In this document: piece by piece, positions 41,501 through 52,121 of the stretch
Layout of the letters: each line of letters opens with the position of its first letter
How positions within the stretch are numbered: the first letter of the stretch is position 1
Assembly (NCBI GenBank): GCA_024195265.1
Contig: JAJLRJ010000010.1
Span: 20,147,284 to 20,211,283 of the forward strand
DNA: 64,000 nucleotides
Source: Dendrophyllia cribrosa
Lineage: Eukaryota > Cnidaria > Anthozoa > Scleractinia > Dendrophylliidae
Direction of reading: 5' to 3'
Program-made: the position numbers and the translations under genes
The notes under the pieces: model-generated
Told to the model about the DNA's origin: nothing
The model's input: the letters and a program-made list of their open reading frames with translations, nothing else
Database searches by the model: none

Positions 41501-42237
41501 TCCTCTAACTCACTGACTCTGATTACAACCACCTGGTTGTTCTTCCAGCCATAAATGTTGATTGGAAGGTTGTTTTGTCGCTCAACTTTGGAAATCTGAC
41601 TCAATGGCGTTGGAAAATCAACTCCAGTTAAGTCTAGGCCATCATCAATGGGATAACTGCCTGGCCGGTCTGAATGCGCCTCTGCGGGGAACAATGCCGA
41701 TCGCAGTGCCCAGCGGAGACAATGATTGTCTCTGTTCTTTACATTGATGATGGCCTGCTTTGACCTGAGTTTTGATGGTGTTGGGATAAATGTGCCGCCT
41801 CGTAGAGGCTGGTACATCCCGAACTCAAGGTAAACAGTTTTGATTTTCTCAATCACCCAACCAGAACCCAACTGCTGCCATCTGGCAATCTCTTCCTCAA
41901 AGCCATTCACAATGTCTTCCAGGATGCCCTCCTCTCGAAGCTGATAGAGATTTGTCACAATCAGTGGATTGACGTTCAAAAAGAAGTGATTAATTTCTCG
42001 TCGTCCATCATCGCCTTCCATTGAAAAGTGAACATCGAATGACAAAGTGACCTTCACCCCGCCAAGCTCTGTGACTTCGCGTGCAATTTTATGGAGAAAA
42101 GCCGCCCGATTAGTTATGAAGAATGAATTGAGGTCCTTGATGGGATAATCACCAGGGACGTTCATCTTATAACCATGCAACGAATCGCCAAAGTAATCGT
42201 GGTTCCTTGGGTTGAAGTCAAGACGTTGAGCCGCCAT
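38534..42237 (-). CDS. POLB: Polinton protein-primed DNA polymerase B, one frameshift
   Basis: Replicates the element from protein-primed ends. The N-terminal frame (42237 to 40759) has DNHCLRWALRSALFP (about residue 190), a zinc-finger-like CDRCLQAF/LTDHLFYC (about 285-308) and exonuclease motif VIYADFESI (about 345). The C-terminal frame, open from about 40840 to 38534, has CLFCGESL and DHCHITGKYRG, YLDANNLYG (motif A), KLMNNSVFGK (motif B) and YTDTDSLL (motif C, about 39010). The two frames overlap near 40760-40850, and a one-base shift there interrupts the gene. Total span is about 1230 codons, normal for the family. ATG at 42237 lies directly after a GTATATATC motif and 24 bp inside the right terminal repeat. 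Confidence 0.94.
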
Positions 42238-42248
42238 GATATATACAG
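42238..42248 (-). promoter_or_regulatory. late-type promoter motif of polymerase gene (variant)
   Basis: CTGTATATATC on the minus strand immediately before the ATG at 42237. Confidence 0.5.
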
Positions 42249-42260
42249 GGGTTTTATCTT

Positions 42261-42488
42261 TCTTCAATTGGTTCCCTGGGGTGGTCTCGTATCGGACCAG
42301 CCGAGCAGCATTCACCAGTGTGTAGTGTTTGACGTTGGTGCATCCGGGACCGCCTTGAAATTCCGAGACCACGCCACTCCACCCACCTGCCCCCGAAAGC
42401 CGACGAAGGAGGTTGAGGGGGCAGGTGGGTGGAGTGGCGTGGTCTCGGAATTTCAAGGTGGTCCCAGATCACCAACGTCTAATACTAC
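42261..42488 (-). repeat. right terminal inverted repeat of Polinton
   Basis: Inverted copy of 23660-23900 with the same internal hairpin (arms about 42345-42395 and 42418-42468). It ends in CTAATACTAC, then TTCTTC. Confidence 0.93.
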
Positions 42489-42506
42489 TTCTTCATACAC
42501 ATGCTG

Positions 42507-42807
42507 AAACACGAAGACGCGCTATAAAAGGACTATCTCCGCCCCTGTTTCAGCTCGAGTGAACTAATTTTCATTGTTTTTATTCGAAATTCTCAAAGGA
42601 ATTCCAAACCTCAAACAAATTCTTCCATTGTGTTGAAAATGTTATGGAGTTTGCCAGAAGCGACTAGTACAAACAAAGATTGCCAAAAAGCGGTCTTCAG
42701 TCTCCACAAATTTTCACAGAGGTCCGTACGCGACGGCGAGGTGGTTGATTGACAAATGATCCTGACGTACCTAAGGTACGGTCCTTTTATAATGCGTCTT
42801 CGTGTTT
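42507..42807. mobile_element. 301 bp MITE with 27 bp terminal repeats
   Basis: Ends AAACACGAAGACGC and GCGTCTTCGTGTTT extend to 27 paired bases (42507-42533 with 42781-42807) with two mismatches. It lies between the Polinton and the SABATH copy 2 stop. Copy 1 lacks it near 3147. Confidence 0.82.
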
Positions 42808-42910
42808 AAGTTACTAAGATCACTGCCAGCATGATCAATTTCACCAGACTGCAGACTTGTTTTTGTCTTTAATGATGGTACATTTTTATAGATAAGCACT
42901 CAGATTTCTT

Positions 42911-43053
42911 TCAGATCTTCTTCATCACCATGTAAGCACAGATAGAATCAACTCCATGATCTTCAGGGCGCTTGGCAACCTCGATTTCGTTCCGTTTGAA
43001 AAACTCGTCCACGATTTTTTCCTTTTGCTCTGCTGACTTCGAATCGGATAAAC
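42911..43053 (-). CDS. SABATH copy 2, exon 6
   Basis: 143 nt, same acceptor (CTGAA reversed TTCAG) and stop as in copy 1. Ends about 420 bp from the right end of the Polinton. Confidence 0.8.
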
Positions 43054-43675
43054 CTGAAATAAATAATTTTCAACATAATACGTTAGAGGAGTGGTGCGTT
43101 GGCTTTGACCTGAGGTCCCGTTAATACTATTTTAAAAGCACATGTCCACGAATATATATAAAACGGAGGCTTTAGAAAACGTAACAAGTGGCGGAAACAA
43201 GGCCCAAAGGGTTATTTAAAATTCTGCGTAAGTCATGACACATTGCAATACAATAGGTTTACCTCCATGAAGTGTCAGGTTATGAAGTTCGATATCCGCG
43301 CTGACTTCTTGGAAAAATGCCAGTTTTGAGGCTTTCAAATGCGTCCCGAGTAAAACACGAGAACACTTGTGAAAGCTATAATCTAATTAGTAATAGTGAT
43401 TGGACTGAGTGGAGTACAATTTTAGGAGTAATCGGGCGAGTAATTTCAAGAGCGCGTGAGATATCGAGTTGAACACTCGAGTTTTCGCAGAGGGAGACAT
43501 CCTTGTATTTCATTGAAGTTTATATAATAATAAACCTTTTCATGTATATTTCGCGTATCGTCTGTTTTAGAAATCTCACTTTGTACAGAAATGCATACTA
43601 ATGAGCCTAAGGTGTTACCTGAAGCCTTTAGAAACCTGCGTACACGAAATGGAAAAAGTCAAATTCCTGTCTCAC

Positions 43676-43916
43676 CGTCAATGAAAGTGGCATTACTCCA
43701 GCGCCTAATTCCCCGGATGTACGAGCGAGCATGCTCAGTAGGATCACCACCATCTTTCAGCCATTTTGCCTTATAAGGGCACGGAATGAATTTGGTTTCT
43801 AACGAAACCAGTGAGAGACCAGCCTTGCGAACTGGGGAGTCCTCGGTTTCAAATGGCTTTTTGTATTCATCCACCGTGCGAATGCGGTGAGCAGAGATCG
43901 TCTGATCAAATTCTTC
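43676..43916 (-). CDS. SABATH copy 2, exon 5
   Basis: 241 nt, open, encodes LVSLETKFIPCPY and RGIRRWSN as in copy 1, with a few substitutions. Confidence 0.8.
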
Positions 43917-45266
43917 CTATAAAACAAATGCAAAAAATAAATTAAGAGAACAGAGAGTGACAGTCTTACTAGCCCTTATTTGTTTGGTTAGCAATGATGA
44001 CAGGCTGGGCACGAGTAAGTTTATGTTTCAGTTCTTTGAACTGAAGCCGATGAAACCGCTCCTTGCCTTCAGTTCAAGACACTGCAGTATAAACGTATTT
44101 ACACAGATTTTGCGAAATATCATCACAATTTATTAAACATATGAAATAAATTTCAGTTAATCAACAACTCTTGTTTCTATTTTGAGTTATGAGCTTTGCC
44201 GTAACATCCAATCACGGACCGCAGGTTGACCTCACGTGAGAATCCCGATAACCATCTAATGAGAATGAACTTTGGCATCTCGATACGTGCTTGCCACATT
44301 TTCTCGGTGTCTTTGCTTTCACACGAAATTAACAACAGTGCAACATTTTTGTCAACCTCGTTTTGTTCTCCCACCCACTCAAAGCTCATGCTCGCTCATA
44401 CTTTTCACCATTATAGGTTATTGTTGAATGAAAACTTCAATTGTAGAGAAACTCAGTATTACACTTCGGTTGGTTTCTATACATAAGCATTAAAATTCCT
44501 TGGATGAACATTTAAAATCTTCAAGACATTAAGAACGACACTCAAGTCGGTTTTAATAGATATCATGGTTAATTGGTTGATGAACAATAGTAATAAATTC
44601 TCACTGGGAGCCCTCACTCCCAAACGCCCCGGGCAAGGATAAGATATGGGAAAAGGCGAGCCCTACGGCTGCTACTCCCGAAAGCTAGGCAGGGCGGTAA
44701 GGACCCAACAAAATACACAGATGACCGTAACTCTCCCCATAACTCAAAAACTCTATTGCGAATTTTACGACCTTCAAGATATGAAGCCACAAAACAGTGA
44801 AAGGCAAAGCCAATACAAACTATGGAAAAACCGGACTGAAATTCTTCAGTTCATTTACATCCTGGTAAGAGGAAATAGCATCCTGAGTAGCGGAGGAAGG
44901 AACCTGGGAGGAGTGGCATGAGCGATTCCCTTGGAAACCATGTTGGGCGAGGGGTGACGGCCTGCAACGCGAGGCTTTTCCCCTTTCCAATTGCACCACT
45001 GAACAAAATTTGAAGAGACTTCGTCCGGGCGAAAATCATGACGAGATTTTTTGCACGGGGGCGCCTAAAACAAAAGGACAACGAAAAAGGCGCCAATGAA
45101 AACATGATATAGAAAAGGGGAAAAGCCAACCGCGAAGCAGCCCCGAAATACCCCGTCCAGGGACAGAGCAATTAAGGGTATAAGAAGACTCCTTCGAAGG
45201 CATACCAGCGGTTAGCTTAGAAAAAAACAAAAAAGACAAGCGAAACAAACACAAAATAATTGGGGA

Positions 45267-45575
45267 ACTAAATTTGTCACACAGACGCGAAAACTAAACT
45301 TGTCACACAGACGGAAAACTAAAGTTGTCACACAGACGCCAAAACTAAAGCTGTCACACAGACGGGAAACCCAAACTTGTAACACAGACGGAAAGCTGAA
45401 TCTGTCACACAGACGCGAAGACTAAATTTGTCACACAGAATCGCCACACAGACGGAAAACTAAAGTTGTCACACAGACGCGAAAACTAAATTGGTCACAC
45501 AGACTTGTCACACAGACGGAAAACTAAATTTGTCACACAGACGCAAAAATTAAATATGTCACACAGACTTCTACA
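45267..45575. repeat. ~25 bp satellite array 1 (TTGTCACACAGACG...)
   Basis: About 12 degenerate units of TTGTCACACAGACGCGAAAA followed by CTAAA. Units alternate between GACGCG and GACGG forms. Confidence 0.9.
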
Positions 45576-46406
45576 CAGCCCATTGCTTGTGCAGGATTTT
45601 TTTTTGCAGGTGAAACCCTCTGCACGAATTTTTTTTCAGACAAATATTGCTTTGTTTTTCATTTACTAATTTAAAAAAAGGTGTAATACTTAAAAACCAT
45701 TTTTGACCATTACGTATATTTGAAAAATATATATTAGGAATAGTCCGCTACGTTGCACAAGACTATATCCTATTATGGAACGCATGAAGCAAACACAACT
45801 TGACACCAGAATTACACGCCTGTTGTAGAAAAAATATGCAGTGTATCTTGAATTCATTGAGACATACACGAGACCTCCTCTCAACAACACTAAAAGAACT
45901 GTTCTTTGTGTCAGAAAATATCATACATGCTATGAAATTAAGAATAAAGCCTCAGAAAGAAACACAACTTAACGTCGGATCGAAACTACACCAATGCTAT
46001 TGGTTCAATTTTCATCATTTTTCATCATTTTATTTCAATAGTTTAAATTTAACAAATTAGAGAAATATACAACCCGCATATAGCAAAGCTAATCGAGGCA
46101 GGTTGTATAATTTACAATCAATTAAACGAGCCAATGAGAAAACGGAACATTCGATCCTTCCCAAGAGTACAAAAGGGGCAAACATTTCATGTACAACGGA
46201 ATAATTTCACCTAAGAACCGAAACTCGAGTCTTGCTTAAGAAAAACGTAAGAATTCACTAGCGTCCGTGAGATTTTCAATACAGATCACCATATCTGTTC
46301 AAGCCATGTCGGGATGCAATAACGCCATGATGAAACAACGGAGGTTCTTCAAGCTCCAAGAAACACTTCTCAGAAACAGAACTATATATAAAACAAGGAG
46401 CTAAAA

Positions 46407-46679
46407 CAGAGGCGGATCCAGGGATTTCTGAAAGGGGGGTCCGGGTTCATGCCTGCCTGGAAATTTTTCCAATTTTACCCTCTGAAACGCCATTTCTAGC
46501 ACTCCTGAAACTCGAAAAGCGTTTGTTAAGTCAAAAAATTGACAATCAGTCAATTGGTGGAGGTGAAACAACTACGTATAAAACAATTTTATTCTATTAT
46601 TTTTATGAACCACAAGGGAGACACAGGTCTGAAAGGGGGGGTCCGGACCCCCCCGACCCTCCCCCTGGATCCGCCACTG
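46407..46679. mobile_element. 273 bp hAT-like MITE
   Basis: Terminal CAGAGGCGGATCCAGGG against its inverse CCCTGGATCCGCCACTG. TAAAA on both sides (46402-46406, 46680-46684). The CAGWGGCGGATC end is common in hAT-type MITEs. Confidence 0.8.
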
Positions 46680-46818
46680 TAAAACATAAACTGCAAGAAG
46701 TCATGATTCCAATAGAGACACGGCAGCTTCAGACTTTGATCTTAGACGCCTACATCCGTGATAAAGATCCACTTTCTTACAAGTCTTGCACACCGCAGAC
46801 TTTGACACTAAATCACGG

Positions 46819-46969
46819 CAGGGGCGTGACCAGGAATTTTTCAAAGGTACGCACAATCAATTTCAAAACACTCCCCCTACCTCCTCCCCCACCCTCAAGT
46901 CCCAAATCTTTCTTTTTTCCCGACTTTTTCAGGTACGCACGTGCGTGCGTACAGGTAGCTACGCCCCTG
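46819..46969. mobile_element. 151 bp MITE with CAGGGGCGT ends
   Basis: Inverted CAGGGGCGT/ACGCCCCTG with CACGG directly repeated at 46814-46818 and 46970-46974. Confidence 0.65.
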
Positions 46970-47629
46970 CACGGGCTGAGAGATTGACTGATCCTAGCAT
47001 AATAATAACAATAACAAAAACTGCAGCCGATCACTACATATCTTGCAACAAAAGTTAGCCAAAGAAGCCCTAACATATGCCAAGAGAGCTAGCATAACGA
47101 AGGCATAGAGAAACAATAATTCCATAAATGGCTACACAGCATGAAAATCTCCTGTCACTTAAGAGATTTTTATCCCAAAGATCATCAAAGAGTCATACAA
47201 TACATATCGAGCATGCAAAACTGAGACAGAGATAATAGTGACTAGTCACAATTCTATATTGGTGATCTAAAGGGAACAAATATCTCGTAGACCTTCTTGC
47301 GAAAGCATTTCTTAAGGCTTCTTTATACATTTTGCGACTAGCGGGAGTCGTGTTTGGCCTGTCACCTTTATAATACTATTTATAAATAATAGTATAGGAA
47401 GGCCCCAAGAATGTTTTGAATTTTTGAAACGCCATTAGAGCGCTATTTTCAATAGGCACTTTGGCAGCTTTTATATATTAAATAACAACCACAATAGGAC
47501 TTCTCCTTCTGCATGAATTTTTTTTTCTTTGCCTTGAACTTTGCACGAATTTTTTTTCCTGGCATTTTCCCTTGCACGATTTTTTTTTTGGCCCCCCCCC
47601 CCCCCCATCACTTTTCTAATGGTCCGTCC

Positions 47630-48588
47630 AAAGGAGGATTTTTCAGGTACCCCATGATGCTAAGCGCGTAATTATCGATCCTGATGCGTCAAATTTCCAG
47701 CGATGGCGAGTACATGTGGTGAAATTTTACTGATCTTCGCGAGACGTTTTCTTCGTTTCCAACGCGATAAAAGGTGAATCAAATCGTTATTTGGTTTCTA
47801 TGTACATTAAAGTTTACTTAGATATCATTTGATCCGAGCCTGTTTGCCTATGTATCGCAATATTTTTGTCTTTGTTTCGAGTGGCATGCATGGCTGATCC
47901 GCTTCGTTTCTTTGTTGTGTTTTAACCCTTGATCTGTTTTGCCGTGTTTCGTTTTTAATCCTGGAGACATTAGCATATAATTACGGCTGATAGTGCCTGG
48001 AGAGTGACACTTTTTTAAATGCAATACAAGGTCCCCTAAAGTCCCCACGTTTTGTAGGAATTTATTACCGTTGAATTTTGGTCAAAATCGGCGCCAAAAC
48101 GTTGTTGAAATTCGCTTCGATCGCGTAGATTCTTTCATGGCTTTGGTTTTTACAGTCGAAGGAAATATCGTATTTAGTGCAATTGCAGCTTCCTTTTATG
48201 AGTTTGGTCAAATCATATGATCGTTTGACACTTTCCTTCGCTTCGAAGCACGCTTGATGTTTATGTTTTTACAAGTGATATGCCGGGAAGATGGCAATAC
48301 TTTCTTCATCTGCCGGAAATCGAAGATGCCTTTCAATTTGTCTGTGTTCAGAAATAGACGAAGTCGCCGCTCTCTTTACTATTTGGGGAAGCAAACGTGT
48401 ACTAAATACCTTTAGGAACCTACAACAAGCCAGATTGGACGATGTGATATATGTTTGACTGCTAAAATATACGCAGTGGACGATGCGCTCGCTTCGAGCA
48501 ACTCCATGCAAATAACTGGTCACGCAATTTCAGTTGATAATATAGTTCATTCGCGTAGCATCATGGGATATCTGAAAAATCCTCCTTT
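47630..48588. mobile_element. 959 bp element with 9 bp target duplication
   Basis: Inverted ends of about 45 nt starting AAAGGAGGATTTTTCAG. GGTCCGTCC is duplicated at 47621-47629 and 48589-48597. MULE-like by target size. No long ORF. It is inserted in the end of another repeat whose end also appears near 6155-6166. Confidence 0.85.
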
Positions 48589-48600
48589 GGTCCGTCCCTA

Positions 48601-49290
48601 AGCTGACACACAGACGCGAAAACCAAATTTGTCACACAGACGCGAAACCCAAACTTGTCACACAGACGGAAAACTAAATTTGTCACACAGACGCGAAAAC
48701 TATGTTTGTCACACAGACTTGTAACACAGACGGAAAACTAAAGTTGGCACACAGACGCGAAAGCTAAATTTGTCACGCAGACGCGAAAACTAAATTTGTC
48801 ACACAGGCTTTTCACACAGACGGAAAACAAAATTTGTCACACAGACGCGAAAATTAAATATGTCACACAGACTTGCCGCACAGACGGAAAACTTAAGTTA
48901 TCATACAGACGGAAAACTAAGTTGTAACAAAGACGCGAAAACTAAATAGACCAATTTCGATATATTAAAATTCATACTTGGCTCCGAGGCTTGGGGGAAT
49001 AAAACAAAGGAAATCACATTGAGGTTCAGCGTTGAATAATTCATTTCTTTTGTTTTATTCCCCCAAGCCTCGGAGCCAAGTATGAATTTTAATATATCGA
49101 AATTGGTCTATTGGTAGCACAGACGCGAAAACTAAACTTGCCACACAGACGGGAAACTAAAGTTGTGCACAGACGCGATAACTAAATTTGTACACAGACG
49201 CCAAAACTAAAGTTGTAACACAGACGCGAAAATAAAATTGTAACACAGACGCGAAAACTGTAAACTTGTAACCGATGCGAAAACAAAACT
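48601..49290. repeat. ~25 bp satellite array 2, interrupted by a MITE
   Basis: Same CACACAGACGCGAAAACTAA family as 45267-45575. The MITE at 48946-49112 splits it. Units decay towards the right (GTAACCGATGCG). Confidence 0.9.
48946..49112. mobile_element. 167 bp fold-back MITE inside satellite array
   Basis: Arms of about 60 nt starting AATAGACCAATTTCGATATA and containing CCGAGGCTTGGGGGAATAAA pair around a 40 nt centre. Confidence 0.85.
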
Positions 49291-50771
49291 AGTAGCAGAA
49301 AAGCGAGAACTAAACTAATAACACAGAAGCGAGAACAAAGCTAAAAGACCAACAACGCCTTGCCCGAAAAAACGCGCGAAGGGGACGAATACAAGGACAA
49401 GAGAAAACATTAACCTACTGAGTCGCAGGTTGGGGCGCAGGAACCACGTTGTCGTTAGCGTTCTGTGCGTTGTTGTCACCGGCAGCGTCGGCTGGAGCTG
49501 GAGGCGCGACAGCTGGAGGGTGAATGGCCGCTGCAACAGCCCATCCGCAGGAACAACAGGGACTTGGTCCGGCATCGAGAAAGAAGAACGAAGAAAACCT
49601 TCGAAGATGGCGCAGCGATGACCGGGCAAGAGAAAAAACGCCAAGCTAACGACTGGCGAACGTTTAACGAAAGGAGAATTAAACAGGCCAAAAACAGGCC
49701 TATTTATACAAAACCTGTGTGAAACAGAACACCTGGGAGACTACGAGCGCGCGGGAATTTTTATCCTTGAATTCCGAAGAGATTTGGGGCGTTTGTACGA
49801 GATGGCCCCAGTGAGAATAGGTTAGTGGAAGCCCACTCCCTCCAATCAGAGAGGAGGCCCAACTCCCTCCTCTCTACGCAGGAATGCTCACAGTGGCCCT
49901 GAGAGAAGGCCCAACTCCCTCCTCTTCATCCATTGTGTGCATCACCTTGGGCTGTAGGTTTTGTTTTCTTGACACTCCAGGGGTTCATGGGGCTGATATA
50001 TTAATCGAGCACTTTGTCACCCACTTCCCCATTTTCAGCCACACAAAGTTGTTGTTGTCCTTATTTTATGGGGAAAAACAAGGGGAAGTTGATTAACATT
50101 TGGTCCACCTGCGTGGGCTATATTGTCTGGATGCGCTGCAATCTTAGCTATTAGACAAACATTTAGCCATTTCTTCGCTATATCAGTCAAAACATGTCGC
50201 ATTATTCAGCTGAAAGTTAAAATTTTACTCAATTCTCAGCTGAGTTAAGCCCATCCAAACCTTCCACATACAAAACAGGTGATAAATAGAGGTTATTCAC
50301 CGAAAAAATGTGTAATACTACAAACGACCTGAAACATCCAAGTGTGTTTTCCAGAATGTTCAATTTTTGACGGACTTATCAAAATTTATCAAAACCAAGG
50401 ATAAAATTGAACTACAACATATACAAATCAAAACTTTTAATTGTTGTCATTAAAAAGCATTGTCTGGGAAAACTGGTTTATCCAATTTAAAATTAACGAT
50501 GTTTTCAAAATCTTAAATATAGCGATTTTTCATTCAATAGCTAAATTCAACTTTGGGTCATCAGCTTACTGCACCACTGGGATTATTGGGAACCACAATA
50601 TTTCAACTACGGAGCAGTCCCTAATGGGGTTATAAATGTTAAGTCTATGGATAAAATCTTTCTATTTTAGTTATCTAAAGGTGATGTTTGTTTTCCATGA
50701 ATTTACAAAATTACTTCGAGATGATTCTTGAATTTTAATTTAGGTCTCTCTAGGCAGTGATTTGATAGTAC

Positions 50772-50911
50772 CTGTGTTATTAAGCCTTCAGCTATGAATC
50801 CATACCAAAGGTCTCTCATCATATGCCGGATGGAAACTGGTGTGCTTTTGGTCATTCCGGAACTTTGTCCTTTTTCATCAATGGCCAGCTGAACATGTAT
50901 CATGGCACTCC
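50772..50911 (-). CDS. SABATH copy 2, exon 4
   Basis: 140 nt, same splice sites as 7796-7935, with one clear substitution (QSSGMTK for QSFGMTK). Confidence 0.8.
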
Positions 50912-51313
50912 CTTTAAACACACAAAAAAATGAAATTAACTTGTACCTGCACACAGACGCGATTTCCTTCCTCCAATTAATATGAGATGCACAGGAAAGG
51001 AATCTCATTTAAGGACATTATGGGATGTTGGTTCTCAGCCTTTTCTTTTTTCACGTAGATCCACAGGTACCCCAAGCTCAAGTGATGTTTACACGTTGTA
51101 ATTTAAATGTGGTGGTACTACTGTCGCGTAATAGCGAAATTATGAGGATTTGTATGGGGAAAATTTGCTTCGAATTTGAGCGTAAAATTACGATATTTCA
51201 ATAAAAATGGCCCACCTGAACTTCTTTGTGTGTTTACTGGTCTATTGAGTGGTTTTGGGGTCGATTCAAAGCGATTCCAGCGAGTTTTAGTTCCACTCTT
51301 TTCTTCCTCCCTC

Positions 51314-51315
<2 letters not shown>

Positions 51316-51345
<30 letters not shown>
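51316..51345 (+). repeat. poly-G tract
   Basis: About 28 consecutive G at the point where copy 1/copy 2 similarity resumes. Confidence 0.85.
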
Positions 51346-51346
<1 letters not shown>

Positions 51347-51842
51347 GAGGGGTGTAGGGTTGCTTTTATTATAATTTTGTGAAATGACAGCAGTTCACCG
51401 CTAATTTGTTTTTGTAATTAATTAAAATTAATTTCAATAATAGGTTCCCACAAGTGAATAAAATTGATTAACGTCAATAAACCCTACTTTGATTGATCAA
51501 TGAAGTGTTCTACATGCACACGTACATTGATGATTATATAATTTCGATTGTATTTTAGTACAAGCACGGGTAATAGTTCCCCCAAAGCTCGCGAGTACTG
51601 CATTCATGCCGGGATTGGTCCCGACCATAGACTTTGTCCTTTATTGTGTTGGTTAATTGTGAAAGAATCAGTTATTTGAGAGGATCATTTGAGAGGGAGA
51701 CTAAAGAAAGGATTTACAGTACTTTGTTGGTAGTAGACCATTGCAATAACTCATCTGCAACAGCTTGAGCGTGACTGGCCTCTCCCTTTATGACTATCAC
51801 TAAGCAGATCAGAAGCAGTTGTGTCATCAACAGAGTACTCAC

Positions 51843-52121
51843 CTGAAGCCAACTCCTTTGCCCTTAGCAGTAACAGTAGCTCCCAATCCTCTGCAGCTTG
51901 TTTCTTCAGCTTCTCTTCTGTTTCTGGATCCTCTACCAGACGATGATCAAATGCCCCTGGCATGTTACGTGGTTTCTCACGCAACCAGTGCATTGCAGTG
52001 GCAGAAAATGCCAAATTTACTGTCTGAGGAGGGAGGCATTGGCTGTAGAAGTTGGTGCCACAGCTCGTGACAAAGACGTTTGAAAAATCTAGAAAAAAGC
52101 TTTTTGGACTTGGTATAATAC
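51843..52121 (-). CDS. SABATH copy 2, exon 3
   Basis: 279 nt, open, encodes CGTNFYSQCLPP and AFSATAMHWLREKP. Acceptor CCTAG and donor GTGAGT as in copy 1. Confidence 0.8.

Larger units (their letters stand above)
23660..42488. mobile_element. Polinton/Maverick (adintovirus-like) element, 18.8 kb
   Basis: Recognised by terminal inverted repeats starting AGTAGTATTAGACG, protein-primed polymerase B, retroviral-type integrase, FtsK/A32-like packaging ATPase and a double jelly-roll capsid candidate. TTCTTC lies directly on both sides (23654-23659, 42489-42494), matching the 6 bp duplications of Polintons. Copy 1 provides the uninterrupted site near 3125-3145. Gene order from the left: two plus-strand genes, three minus, one plus, one broken minus, a run of plus-strand structural genes, integrase plus, polymerase minus. 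Several ORFs are intact but key genes carry frameshifts, so it is a fairly recent but disabled insertion. Confidence 0.95.
44125..50097. mobile_element. 6 kb composite insertion in copy 2
   Basis: Copy 1 is continuous at the matching point (about 7222). The block contains two arrays of a CACACAGACG satellite and at least four MITEs. GTTAATCAAC near its left end (44156) is inverted at its right end (GTTGATTAAC, 50089-50098), possibly terminal repeats. A GC-rich minus-strand frame at 49315-49644 is not recognised. Confidence 0.6.
42911..52121 (-). pseudogene. SABATH methyltransferase copy 2, lacking the SAM-binding exon
   Basis: Exons 51843-52121, 50772-50911, 43676-43916 and 42911-43053 match exons 3-6 of copy 1 in length, phase and splice sites, and all frames are open. 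The interval that should contain the SAM-binding exon 2 (56577-63420) instead holds repeat units, so a full-length enzyme cannot be encoded. A recent loss is suggested by the open frames; an alternative transcript using another 5' exon cannot be excluded. The last intron-rich part is expanded by a 6 kb insertion. Confidence 0.8.

Noticed and set aside
45267..49290. Satellite arrays considered as a CRISPR-like repeat-spacer structure
   Set aside because: Units are contiguous and degenerate, with no spacers; eukaryotic context.
49315..49644. 109-codon GC-rich minus ORF in the 6 kb insertion, considered as a retrotransposon gag start
   Set aside because: No LTRs, primer site or pol sequence nearby; too weak to call.
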